A DNA stretch of 64,000 nt from Callaeas wilsoni. Its lineage: Eukaryota > Chordata > Aves > Passeriformes > Callaeidae. Location of the stretch: assembly GCA_013398955.1 (NCBI GenBank), contig VWPU01011690.1:62001-126000 (forward strand). Reading direction: 5' to 3'. Both the position numbers and the translations under genes were made by a program. The notes under the pieces are model-generated. The model made no database searches, had not been told where the DNA came from, and saw only the letters and a list, made by a program, of their open reading frames with translations. Positions 1 through 13,200 of the stretch are shown one piece after another (within the stretch, counting starts at the first letter, position 1; each line of letters starts with the position of its first letter).

Positions 1-1207
1 TTCTTGCTTCTATGCTCTGATCTTGTCCTCTTTGTAAATGACTCATGGTGGTGATTATTACTTTGCTCACGTGCATGTTGACACCTTGCCTCAGACAGCC
101 AAACTGACTTTTTGTTCGGCCCTGGTTGGCCCAAATCAAACAGGGCTGGTTCAGCCAGCCCTTCAGCTTTTGATAACAGGTGAAAATGGAACATGTGCTT
201 CCCCTTTCCAGCCAATTTATAGCTCTTCTGGATCTTTAGAAGCTGGACCTGACTAATGGCAAAGGAAATTTCGTGTTTATAGCAGGATGTCATATTTATA
301 TCACGCTATAGGTGAAATGAGGGGCACACCCAAAAAGCAGTGCTACCTTCCAGTGTGAATATTTGCTAAATTGTTGAATGAGTTGAGCTCAGAGTGTTCA
401 TAAACAGGAGCCTCAAATCCTGTGCTGAACAAGCAAATTCACACCAAGTCAGCCAGTCAGTGAAATTTAACATTTTGTGCAGGGTCTGTGTTTACATCCT
501 CATCATCTCTTTTAGGAGCTGTACTTTTTGGAGCAGAGTCACATGTTTTTCAGGGCTTTATGAATTCTTCATGTTTATTTTAGATACTGTGTTTGTCAAA
601 TAGAGGCTGGCAGTTTAACCTCTTTCTCTAGCATCAGTATTAAAAAGCTGAGAATGAAAGTATAACTTGCACATCATGTATGTTTTGGATTATAGTAGTA
701 TCTGGATTTGTTTTAAAGAATGATCTGTACATTGAAATATTCTAACTTAAGTACCTTGTAATTTCCTTAATGAGGGTGGAGGAAGAGACAATGTGTCTGT
801 TACAACATGTAGGGCAGTTCTGGAAAACGTGAATAAGAGGTAAAATTAAATTACAGCTACTAAAATTAAAGTCTTTAACATGTTTAATGCCTTAAGGAGA
901 AGCTCCTTGAAGAACTCTTATTTTCAATGTTAAAAAGAATCCTTCATTTTCTCTGATTTTTCTTGATTTGAACAAAACTTTAAGTGTTTTAAATGTCCTG
1001 AAATTAGATCTAAGCACTTTCAAAGATATTTTTGAAAAACAGAGAATATGAAGATGAAATTACTTTGTTAATTTTAGGTCTCATTACACTTGGTGATGTT
1101 TAGCTGTTTTTTTTTTTATGAAACCTTTCAAGGATTTAATAGATATAAAAGCCAAGTCTGTAATGTCACACTGGAACTGTCTTAACTTGTAATATTTTTT
1201 AAAATAG
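1..1207 (+). other. EDRF1: EDRF1 intron (upstream part, incomplete)
   Basis: The window opens inside an EDRF1 intron. The sequence is AT-rich, with no splice-flanked reading frame I can match to EDRF1, so the first one or more coding exons lie to the left. The intron ends at an AG just before 1208. Confidence 0.6.
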
Positions 1208-4200
1208 CTTTGGGATGGCCTATGACTTCATTGACTCAGTTGGAAATGATGTGGATGTCGTGTCTGATTCAGAGGTATGGACACAAATTCTCTCATTCAA
1301 ATTCTTACATTGCCTAAACTTTTATTTTAGGATACTGCCATGGCTTCTGGCAGCTTTGTGTCCTTTGGGGAAAAGGAAAGATCCCTTAATGAATCACAGA
1401 TCACCAAGTAAGGGAGTTGTGATCACTGAATAAGAAATGTAGAGAGAAAATCATATTTCCTCTGGAGTTCTATAAATAATCTGCAGCTAAAGTATGCAGT
1501 TTAGTGAACGCAGCACATCGGTCTTGAAGGGTTGTTGTCTTGTGTGTTTGAAATCAGTCATTTTGATGTAAACTGTTACTCTCAAGATGGTTTTTACTAT
1601 TCTTATCTAGAAGAGAGAGCTCCCCTCGAACTTCTTCTTTCCTTTGATTTTTGTCAGCTCTTTTGGTGCCGGTAATATCTGTAGAATTCAGATGAGGCTA
1701 CTCAGAAGAGGAAGCGCACACACTCACATACTGTGTTAATATTTGTCAGATTTGTATTCAGACTTAGATCTCTGTCTGGATCGCTCTGGACACCTGACAA
1801 AGCATTGGTATTCCTGCTGTGAAAATAAAGGTTTACAATCCAAACCATCCACTTGCATATTTTTGTCATTTTTGTTGGTACCTGGTCATGGTGAGCCAAT
1901 CAGAGAAATTGTTTAGGCCAAGTGTGTGGTTTCTGCCAAGGCCTTGCTCTGTTTATCGCTGTCATTTGCATTCTCTGACCTCAGCAAATGCACTTGCTTG
2001 TGGAATGGTTTCAGAATCCCTGGCACTGTCAGGTTTCCTTTGACCATGTGTGCTGGTTTGGGCTGGGGTAGAGTTAATTTTCTTCCCAGTGGCTGGTCAG
2101 GGACTGTTTTGGGACTGTCCTGAGCACAGGTTGATAATACAGAGATGTTTTTGTTGTTGCTGAGCACATCTTACACAGAGCTAAGGCCTTCCCTGCTTCT
2201 CATCCAGCCATGCTGGCAAGGGGGTGGGAGTGCATGGAAACCTGGGCAGTGACACAGCTGAGACAGGTGACCCTGACTGACCAGAGGGGGCTGGGGGGAG
2301 GAAGAAGGAAGGGGGGATGTTTGGAGTGATGGAATTTAGACTTGGAGTCTCCCCAAGTCACTGTTACACGTGATGGGGCCTTAGTTTCCTGAGAATTGTC
2401 TTCCAATGCAGCATAATTATATTGAATATTCTCTCTTTTCACTTTTCTTCTGCAAGAACATCAAAAAACTCCTGAAGATCCCTTACAGCAAGTCCCACGT
2501 GAGCATGGCAGTGCACAGAATTGGGAGGACACTCCTGTTGGATGAGCTGGATATCCAGGAACTCTTCATGAGATCCTCTCAGGTGAACCGCTTGGTTCTT
2601 GATAACTGTGGCATGTGGCAGATGCATTAATTCAGGAATAAAGCAGCCAGCAAGGAAATTCCTGAGGGTGATATGTGGGTGCCAAAGGTGCTCTGTTCTG
2701 CTGTAGTTTACCCACAAACTACAGCTGATGTCCTGTGTTTATTGTATTGTAGAGTTAGTATTCTGTGTCTCACTTTTGTGTAATTCAGTGTTGCTATACC
2801 ATTGGATGGATTTTATTATCAATATGTATTTCTTACTATGTAGCCTCTTATATATCTGATTTTCTAATTAGGTCAAATTTTCAGTAAGAACATAACTTCC
2901 CTAGAAGCTGTATTGTCAATTAATGACCAATTCAGAACTTCAGCTCTGAAGTTATTTTCTGGGTTTCTTCTTGTGGATGAGTATTTGTAAGTTTATAAAG
3001 CACTTGGTTGACTTTGCAGATGCTTCTTGATATTAATTTCATATTTCTTCTGTTGCTTAGACAGGGGACTGGACGTGGCTGAAGGAGTTTTATCAAAGGC
3101 TGATTGACCAGAAGTGGCAAAGAAAAAAGAAGAGTAAAGAACATTGGTACCAGAAGGCAATACTTTCTAAATTTTTGTATTACAGGTAACCTTTTGTCTG
3201 CATGAAACTTGAATTCTGCACCACTTACTTCTGCCTGGTTTTTTGTCTTGAAGTGAATGTTAAAATTCCATTATGGTCTGTCTTATTTACTGCTTTCTCC
3301 TTATGCAGAGGGAATTGAGGGATGAGGTCAGGAAATAACATGAAATGTTTTCACTGAAATGGAAGTATTTCTCTTTAAAATTGAAATACTAAAGAATAAA
3401 ATAAACAGCATGACTTAATTAACTGCGTATCAGCCAAGTCATTTGCTGGCAAGGGTGCATCAAACATAACAACTCTAAAAATGGATCTGTTTGCATCTTG
3501 TCAGCTGAACTTGTAAATGTTTCCTTGTCAGCATTAATGGAGATGGAGCTGCTCAGCCTGTTCCTTCCACTTCCAAGCAGCACCAGGAGGGTCCTGTTGC
3601 AGGTGAGAGTGATGAAGCAGGAAGGGCCTCCTGGCCAGCTCCTTTTGAAATGCCTTCCTCGCTATCTGAAGATCCAGGTGCCTCTAACCAGGTTGGTGTG
3701 GAGAATGTTCTACGTGGCACCGCAGTGTTTGTAGGGCCACAGATGCTCAGAGGTTCTCAGAGGTGCTGCTGCAGCTCCCTTTGCTGAAAGAGCTGAGCTA
3801 GGGCGTGAGGAGAACTTGGCAGTAGGTGCAGTTCCAGCTTTTGCCCGTGGTTCAGAGCTCCAAATTTCAGATACTTGTTCTGTCACTGTAATGTTAAATT
3901 GTGATTTATCCCAGCATCTTTGAGAAACAAAGCCTTTGGCCAAGAGTAGTCATCAATGCCTTTACCTAAAAGTAGGAAAATCCTCATAATCAGAAGATGT
4001 GTTTGGAAGCTTAAAGTTCTGGCCTTTCTTTTTAGATCTGCCATTAAAATCCATCTTTTGGTAGCCTTGAATTTATTAATTGAAGAGGAAAATTAAAATT
4101 TCTGAAAAGGGAAAACAGTTAAGCAATGCTCAGAAATGCTTGCCGCGAGATTACACAAGTGAAAGGGGAGATGTTTACAGCAATTATGCAACAAACTATG

Positions 4201-7200
4201 ATTAGTATCAGGCCCTAATTCAGGGTTTCTATTCTGGCTAAACTTATTTATGAAAACTGTTAATTCCTGTGGCTTTTGCGAGTAACATAAAACAAAAATT
4301 GATTAAATTTTGGAGAGGTTGAAAGATCAGGTTGCATTAATATAATAATGATGCTGCAGTTGTGCTTGCACAGGATTAAAACTGCTCTGCCAGATTTAGG
4401 GAGTTCCTCACCTACATTGTCCATAAAATTGTAACTGCATGTGTTGTGTGAAGGGGAGAAACACTTCAGTGCTTGAAAGCTTTTAGAAAAAGGACTCCTT
4501 CTCTCTTCCACCCTCTTGAGGAACCATTGCCCAATTCAGCAGACTGTTCATGATAAAGCAGCTGTTGTGCATTTGTACAGTGCCATTTTCTTCAGTTTAT
4601 AAATAAACCGGCAGGATAGAGGTTCTGCTTCTGGACACTGATAATCTGGTGTTGACCCTGGGTTAATAAGGAGCTCCTATAAATACTTCCTGGTTTCTTC
4701 CCAGAGCCTGTGAGAATATACAAAGTACAACATTTTGGCACTAACTATAGAAAAGAAGCATTCTAGTCACTGCCTAGAGGCTTTTTGTAGTTGAATGCAT
4801 ATTTATTTAAAGATGTTGGAGGTAAAGGTTTTTCCCTTACATGCTTTTGTTGTTCATATGTTTTTTAATGGCCTGACTTGACTCAGCAGCAGAATCACTC
4901 CTTATCCTTGTGCTTTCCACAGGGAAATGTGCCTCTTGAACCCTCATATCTAGTGGGGCACGTGGCCTCAGCCCCCAAAGAACAAAACCTGACTCCTTTG
5001 TTCAATGACGGGGAGAACAGGCAGGTATGCTTTACGTGAGAGCTGAACCCCCAGGGTAAACCAGCGCCTCTGAGCTGGGCCTGAACTGGAAGCAAGGGCA
5101 AACCTCAGTCCCTGTAGCAGTAGCTGTTGTGGCATCTGCAAATTTAAGTTCCCGTGAACGCGCAGCTGGGTTCGGCACGTGCTGGCTTTTATTTGCTGCT
5201 TTGGCTTCTTGCTGTCTCATAATTCCACAAAATGTCATGGAGAGTAAGTGTTACACCACTGATTACAGGCCAGTTCTGTTTTCTCTTCATGAAGGGACTT
5301 AAAAATGACTTTGTTCGTAATATCCTGTGGACCTTTGAAGATATCCACATGTTGGTGGGATCAAATATGCCGATATTTGGAGGTGGGAGATACCCTGCTG
5401 TGAGCCTGCGTCTCAGGTGAGCTTGGAAGTTCATAGATATTATTTATACCAGCCTTGACTGATCTGCTGCTCCGCTTCCTAGTTAGCTATCTGCATTTTT
5501 TGCTATTTTTATAAAAGAGGGCAGTAATATTTCTCCTCCTGGGAGTCTGAATTTCGGTGACTGCTTGTTGGGCATAAGCACTTTAAATGTTAAGCTGAGC
5601 TGTAAGACAGAACTGTTCCAGTCCCAATTTAATGTCAATCCCTTCATTACCAGTCTTCCTGTTCCTGCCTGTACATAGGCCAAGAATGAGCAAAATCGTG
5701 AAGCTCATTTGGTGTATTTGGTGTATTTGGTATATCTTTTTAAGACCCATTTAGGAATTAACAGTACCGTGCTCGGCAAGGAATTTTGGAAGGTCTGGGA
5801 GAAGGTTTGGGCTATAATTAGTTGCAGCTAAAGGTGCTATTCCTTTAGAACTTCTGAAGTACTTATTATCTTGGTAATAGTGTGACATCTGAAGCCTGCT
5901 AAATGTGGGCAAAAACTCTAAACTGCTGATGGAATCTTGCTTTGGAGAGATCAGCCCATCTGTTTTGATACAACTCATACGAATTCACAAATAATTGTTT
6001 TGGTATTCATCCACTGTCAGGTGACTTAAACTGAAATCCTATTAGTAAACAGCCCTAATATTTCCTGAAGGGTAAACAAAGATTTAAATAACACTAGAAA
6101 TATTTTGGTTTAGGGATAACAACAAGCCAATAAATGTGCTAACAGGAATTGACTATTGGTTGGACAACTTAATATGCAACGTTCCAGAGCTTGTGATGTG
6201 CTTTCATGTCAATGGAATTGTTCAGGTAAGTCTGGCTCCTTGCATTATGCCTTAATATAATAATTCATTCTTCACTTTCTGAAATTGCCTCAGTTATAAC
6301 AGATCCTTCACACTGTTCTGAGAAAAGATGACAAAAATCCTGTGTTGCAGAATGAGAAGCATCTTAGACAGCTTGCAGCAATCATCTAAAAATAGTGTGT
6401 TCCCTCTTCCCCTCCCTTTCATGCATGCAAGATTCCTTCTTCCCCGATGTTTGAGTGAAGGCAAAAATGAAAAATGCAACAGCAGAAGTCAGTTTCTTAC
6501 ATGTTGAAATCTGCAGTGTTCCCTTGCCAAGACAGATGCAAGCTTTTGAATGTTTGTTTATGCTATTTTACTGTAGACAATCTGTGTTTCTGTTCTACCT
6601 GGGAGCCTGGAGTTGTTTCCTAAGCAGGCTAGGTTTCATTGAAGTAATAGATGTTGTACCTTCTCCCCCTTTTGGCTAGGTTTCATTGAAGTAATAGATG
6701 TTGTACCTTCTCCCCCTTTTTTCCTCATCTTTTGTTCTCCATTCACCATGTTTGTGACAGAAATGGATCCCTCTTAAAGCTTTGATTGAGTAGTGTAGTC
6801 AGGATGTGCTTGCTTAAAGTAAATCATAGAAATTAACTCAATTTATCATAATAGCAGCCTTTGTTTCTTTTAGCTGTTGATAGAGACACTGATAGATTAA
6901 TTTTGGTATCACAAAACCCTCCTAAGCTTGAGCTTGAATTTCTGTTCTTTGCAGAAATATGAAATGATCAAGACTGAAGATATTCCCAATTTGGAAAACT
7001 CTAATTTTTCTACCAAAGTGATAAAAGATATCGCTCAAAATATCTTATCTTTTCTGAAATCAAATTGCACCAAAGAAGGCCATACCTATTGGCTGTTTAA
7101 AGGTAAGAAGGTTTAGGTCAGTTTGAAAAGATTGATGGTAGTGTGATGTTGATTAATGAAAGATTTTCCTTTCCAGCAAGTGGGAGTGACATAGTGAAGC

Positions 7201-10200
7201 TCTACGACCTCACCACACTTTGTGAAGAGACTGAGGACAAATACCAAAACCCTTTTACAATGCCAGTGGCAATTCTGCTGTACAAGTGAGTTTTTATCAT
7301 TTTTGTTGCAATACTTAGTTCTTGGTGCAGTTCTATGTAGAACAAAGACCAAAAATTGTGATCAAATGGCAATCAGACACAAACTTGCTAAATCTCAGTC
7401 CCACTAGATCAAAACAGGCTTTCTTCTTTTCACCATTTCTCAATGTAAACTCTTTTGCTGATAAAGTCTTGTAGACCCATCAGAAAGTTTGGAAGATCTG
7501 CAGTTGTAAAATATCATTTAAAGCTTCTTTTTTTCCTAGCACAAAGAAATTATCCAGGGATTTCACTGTTTTGTTCAACTTTCTCTTAGAGTTGCTTGCA
7601 ATATGATGCTGAAGAAAAACCAGAACAAGAAACACTATGGCACAATCAGAACATTGCTCCTGAATTGTCTGAAGTTGTTGGACAATGGCAGGCATCCTCA
7701 AGTAAGAATTCAATGTTTTCTTGCACTTTTGTGTCAACATAACAGAAATGCTGTAATCATAATAAACCTGGTAATAAGTAGTGTGCTGCTTCTTCCTCCT
7801 AAGGGAGAGAATTTAAATTTATAAACCAACTTAAAAATTGATTTTATTTTTAAAGAATCCCCATGCTCTTTTTTAAATTAGTATTTTTTGCTGCCCCTCA
7901 TTGCTGCACAAGTCTTCTGTCCTGCTCTAGAAAGGAACTTCTCATTACATTCGCTCTGTTGTTCTTGCTGCCAGAGAGCCCTCTGGGAGCAGATCCTGGA
8001 TAAAAAGTGCAAAATGTGAATATATGAACATTTTTACTCTGAAAGTGGCTGAAAACTGGGACAGGCCAAGCAGAGAAGTTGTAGTGTCCATCCTTTCAGA
8101 TACTCAAAGCCCGGCTGGACACAGTTCTGAGCAACCCGCCTTGAGAAGTGAGTTGGGCTAGAGAGTCTCTAAATTATTTAGGTTTAAGTTGTTTTCAATT
8201 GAAAATGAATCCCAAAAATGTGATGTGAAAAATCTGAATCATATTTAGGATGGATTACAAGAGGAGACATGGTACACATGAAACTACTAAGAGTGTAAAA
8301 TCCTTCTGGAGTTGTGAGAGGTTTTCAAAATCCTAATGGAATCTCTTCAGTTTTGATTTTTTTGGTTTTTTTTTTTTTTTTGCTTGCATAAGATCCTTGC
8401 GTTGTCTCGTGTGATCTGCAAGCTGTTAGAACAGGCAGTACTTGTTCTTTACCAGTTGGTTTTTATTCTCTTCTAAACTTGATCAGCTTGGATCCTTTTC
8501 TCTTCCAGGCAGCTTGCTCAGGCTGTATTTACAGGTTATCAAACACCTCTTTGCATATCCTCTGTACTCCTTCTTCTAAGATAATTTATATTCTTGCCTC
8601 TCAAAAAAGAATTTAACTTGAGAGTGAATCATTTTTTTCTCTTCTTTGCAAAGATTATTGCTTCAGCAAACTACATGTTATCAGAGCTTTTTCAGCTGGA
8701 CGAACCTAAAAAAGAAGACAGTGCAGACTTCCCTATAAATGGAAATTCTGATGAAAGTTACAGCGAGGAAGAGGAAGAGATGCCGGACAGTGACGAAAAT
8801 GGTTCTTACAGCAACAGTTCTGATCCCCCAGATGACAATAAAGCAGTGGCAATAATCAAATCTGTTGGGGAGTTGTCAGTACCAGAAAAGTACAAGTCTG
8901 TGCATCGAATACGTGTAAGTGACACTGGGGGATTTTTAAGGGTTTTCCGGGATGATTCAGCTCATGGGACAAAGTGAAATTCATTTCTCTGGAAGTTCTG
9001 CCTTCAGATTAAGTGAAGTGGGCAAAGAAACACTTCATAAGCTGCTCATAAAATCTGAGATGTTTGAATTTTACAGTAGAGCAGGCTTCATGTAGATTTT
9101 TCCTTACCATATTCCACTTTGTCTTGATGTTACCTCTCATTTGCGCCTTCTGGCCAGTAATTTTCCTATTTCCTGTGTTGACCATTTCTTCTCTTCCCTC
9201 CCTGGTGCCCCAATGAAGCCCAGCTGTGCATTCCCTGTCTGCCACGGCACCGAGGAGCGCTGCAGGCTGGTGCTCAACCACGTCCTGGAGGTGAGTTCAC
9301 TGCCAGCTTCCTAAAGATGCTTCAGCCCCCACCCAGTTCTTCATCTGCTCTGTGTTTACTAAATACTGCTCTCAAGGTGCATGAAATGATTTCTCCTTTT
9401 TGCAGGGTTTGAAGTCTGTTGACAGCAGTGTTAAAAAAGAGGGTGATCTTCCTGCAGCTGACCCCAGCACTCCAATCCCGTTGAAATATGAGGATGAATC
9501 CACCAGTGGTGGTCCTGAGTCTCTGGAAAAACAGATGGCCTTATTTCTAGACAAAAGTAAGTTGTATTGTTGTGCAAATAAGACCTTTCCAGTGCCAACA
9601 CAAGCTGCTGCTACTTTATTTTGATTGTCAAAACAGTGTTTAAATCACTAATTACACCATTGCCTAAGGAAAAGTGCACTGAAAATTGGAGAACAGTCTG
9701 TTCCTTTTTAAATATGAAAAGGGAAACTCATTTGAGTTATTCTGCATAGCAAAGACTCTTTCATTAGTCAACACATGATTTTACTGGACCCTATTTAGAT
9801 GTGGCTTTCAGATGGCTTCCATAAGGGCTTGGTATTTTGAGGTTTGGTATGTGGAGCACCGTAAGTTTTGTGGGTTGTTTTAAAAACAGTCTTAATTTCT
9901 GTGTGTGTGTGTGTGTGTGTGTGACCTGGATGTTTTCTGGAAGAATTTCTCCCTTCTGGCAGGTCTTGCCTCTACCTTATGCTTGGTACTTGGAATTGCA
10001 AATAAAATGTTAACAAGGATTTGTTTTTTTCTTGTACCTCTGCAATTACGAAAGGAAGCAGCAAATGACAGATGTTTTGTTTGCTTCAATGCTCAAACTC
10101 CAGAAGTTTCAGACTACAGTCTCTCTATTTTATTTTGTTCTGGAGTGACACAAAAAGTTCCAGGAAAGACTTTTTGTTTGAAAGTAGCAGGGTTCTCTGC

Positions 10201-13200
10201 AGGGCAGGGAGCCCTGTTAAGCGCAGCTCAGAAAGATATTTGTCTTGCCTACTTTGGCAATTCTTTATTCTTTCCTTTTGCCTCCCTTCTCCCTTTGAAA
10301 AACCTCTGAATAAGAAGCCAGGTCAGTTTTGAGTTACTCACACTCACACAGATTCCTGGATCTGTGTTTGAGTCCATCTCTGAAGCAGCAGCATTGTTAC
10401 TTGTTCACTTGGGTTTCCCAGTGCATGGGTTTGTTTTCTGTGATGTGAATGATGTATTTTCTCTGCCACATGTACATATTTATATACATATGGAAAGGAT
10501 AAGTGCTCTAAATTCTGGAATTTCTAACTTGTATGGATACAGGGTATGTGCAGCGTGTGTGTCTGTGGCTGGGTGGGGGTGTTACTGTTTTAGATTTGTC
10601 TTTGCCTGAATAGAACATGTAGTGCTTAAGAATTGATTATATTTACTTACTGTATGTTTATATATTGTTGTAAGATAGTGGGTTTACAAGTCAGGCCTTG
10701 TAAATCCACCTTAAGCAAGAGACTCTTTTCTGTGTGCAAATAGGGCAAAATTCTGTCCTTTGGTAGGGGCAGGCCTTAAATCAGGAACAGTGACCTGTTC
10801 TTTCTGGTTCCATGACCACTGCAGCATCAAAGAAAAGCTTCAAAATCTTGTGCAGAGGATATCTTGAAATGAGTGTGAGAAAGTCCTTGGTTTTCCTTGT
10901 GGGAAGGACCAGGTTATCCAGGTTCTTGTGTGCTGGAGGCTAAACCCACACATGGAAGCTTTCTCACGGAGACTGTTCATACAGAAACTGAGCATTTACC
11001 TTAAGGATTTGGTGAAGAACATGACAAATTCTGCCTGTGGCTTTCTCATTCTTTTCTACTGCTCCCTAAGAGAGTAGTGTTGGCCTCTGCCCGTGTGTTT
11101 CACAAGCTGTTGGCGGTCAGAGAGGTCACCTGCACTGTCCCTGTCCCACGGGATCCCAGCATCCTGCTGTCGGGGCACTGCATGGAAAAGTGCCATGCAC
11201 TGGGTCTGTTCTGCAGGTGATAAATGGCGTGGCAGACAAGCTGGCAGAACTCTGCCCGTGCAGGGCTGTGATCAGGCAGCTCCCGTTCTGCCTGTGCCAA
11301 CGGAGTCGTGTCCAACCTCTGGCATACGTTACAGAGGGGAGATTCACTGACGAGCTTCTGCTCCTCTTACAGTGGGCTCCTTCCAGAAGGGGAAGCATTC
11401 CAGTCAGTCAGGGATGATTCCTGGGTCGTGGCAATATAAGATGAAACTCCAGCTCATCCTGAAATCATCAAGAGCTTACTATGTCCTATCTGATGCTGCT
11501 ATGATCCTGCAGAAATACGGGCGAGCGCTGCGATACATCAAGCTGGCCTTGCAGTGCCACGGTGAGTTCCTTAAATGGGTTTGTCACCTGTGCCACTGCC
11601 TGGAGATACCTGTCCCCACATCAGACACTGCTGTGCATGATTTCTCCCAGTGGTGGGCAGTGACAAGTCCGACAGGCGTGTGTTTAACTAAACTCGGCGT
11701 CCAGCTCGGTATTCAGGACAGAAGTGTGTAGTGAGGATAACTTCTGTCACTGATGGATAGAAAGACAAATCCCATTTTGACAGGTTGGGAACTTGAGGGC
11801 GCATTTGGAGCTTCAGAGCAGTTGAATTTGGCAGAGTGTGTCCTGGTGCCAAGTCCAAGAGAGTGTTCTGTGCTCCAGGTGGTGCTGCTGCAAGCTGGTG
11901 TTTTTTCCTTGGTGGTTCCCATGTTATTTAAATATATCCTTGACTCTGAGCAGTACCAGACCTTTTCATCAGCTGACTTGTATTCCATTTTAGAGGAGCA
12001 TCCATCTTGAAGTATTACTGAGGGAAAGGAAAAAAGTAAAGTCAGGCTGTTTAAACGAATACTGCCATAATGAGAGTAACTACTTTGGAAATGCTAGCAG
12101 CTTAGTGCTAAAGGGCTGCTGTTTCCCTGCCATAAGGGAAGGGAAGACTCCTGTCTTAGGGCAGGAGGAGGTTTATAAAGCAAACCTCCTTGATCCTAGA
12201 ACAGAGCAGCAATGAGCTTCTCAGTGACTTGGAGCACTCTTCAGCTTTCAGTCTTTTATAGACTCGAGAATCAACTTTGAACTCTGCCTTTTGGAAATTA
12301 ACTTTTCAGGCAGTATCTCACTTTAGTTAATCTGCAGAAAGTCCATTTTCCTTTGGACACATCTCAGGTTAGCATTTGTAATTGCCAGGGTGACAGCTCA
12401 TCTTGGACAGCACAGGGGCTCTTTGTAATCCATCAGCTGTTCAGAGCAACTCTGACTTTAAAATAGGTTATTTCTTCTGCTGAGAACATGTGTTGTCACA
12501 CTTATACTCTGTGTGCACACAGGTAACATAAAACCCAATTATCTTGTCAGTCTGTGTCAGGCCTTTTGATATGTAATTCTTTTCTTTCCCCTCCCTCATC
12601 CATGGTTTGTTTTTTTTTCCCCACCAGATACCTACTGCTGTCTGTGTGGCAGCATGCTTCCCGAGGTGCTGGTGTTCCTGTGTCAGTGCTTAACCCTTTG
12701 TGGAGATATCCAGTTAATGCTGGCTCAGAATGCAAACAACAGAGCAGCTTACCTTGAAGAATACAATTACCAGACTAAAGAAGATCAGGAGATACTACAC
12801 AGCCTTCACAGAGAATCCAGGTGCCAAGGTACGATCCTGACACAGGAGAAGTGCCAGACTTTGAATACATGACAGACAAAAATAATTTCATTGGGTTTCC
12901 TCAAAACCATGCAGTAGGAGAACTTGTGGCAGAGAGGTTATTTCACTTCATTTCTATTTTCTTCAGAGGAAGCTCATCCTGCCTGTCATACAGAAGGGGC
13001 TTGTCAAGGTATTACATGACATGGCCTGAAGCTGTGAAACAACTAAAGGCAGTAACTGTTTCAGTAATAAATAAAATCTACCTGACATGAGTCTTGTACT
13101 TTCTCTGGGCGTTTTTCCCTAGACTTAAATTACAGAAATACTGTTTGACACAAAGGCTTTGCGTTTTGTTTTTCAGTGTTTGCCTGGGCTACAGATTTAG

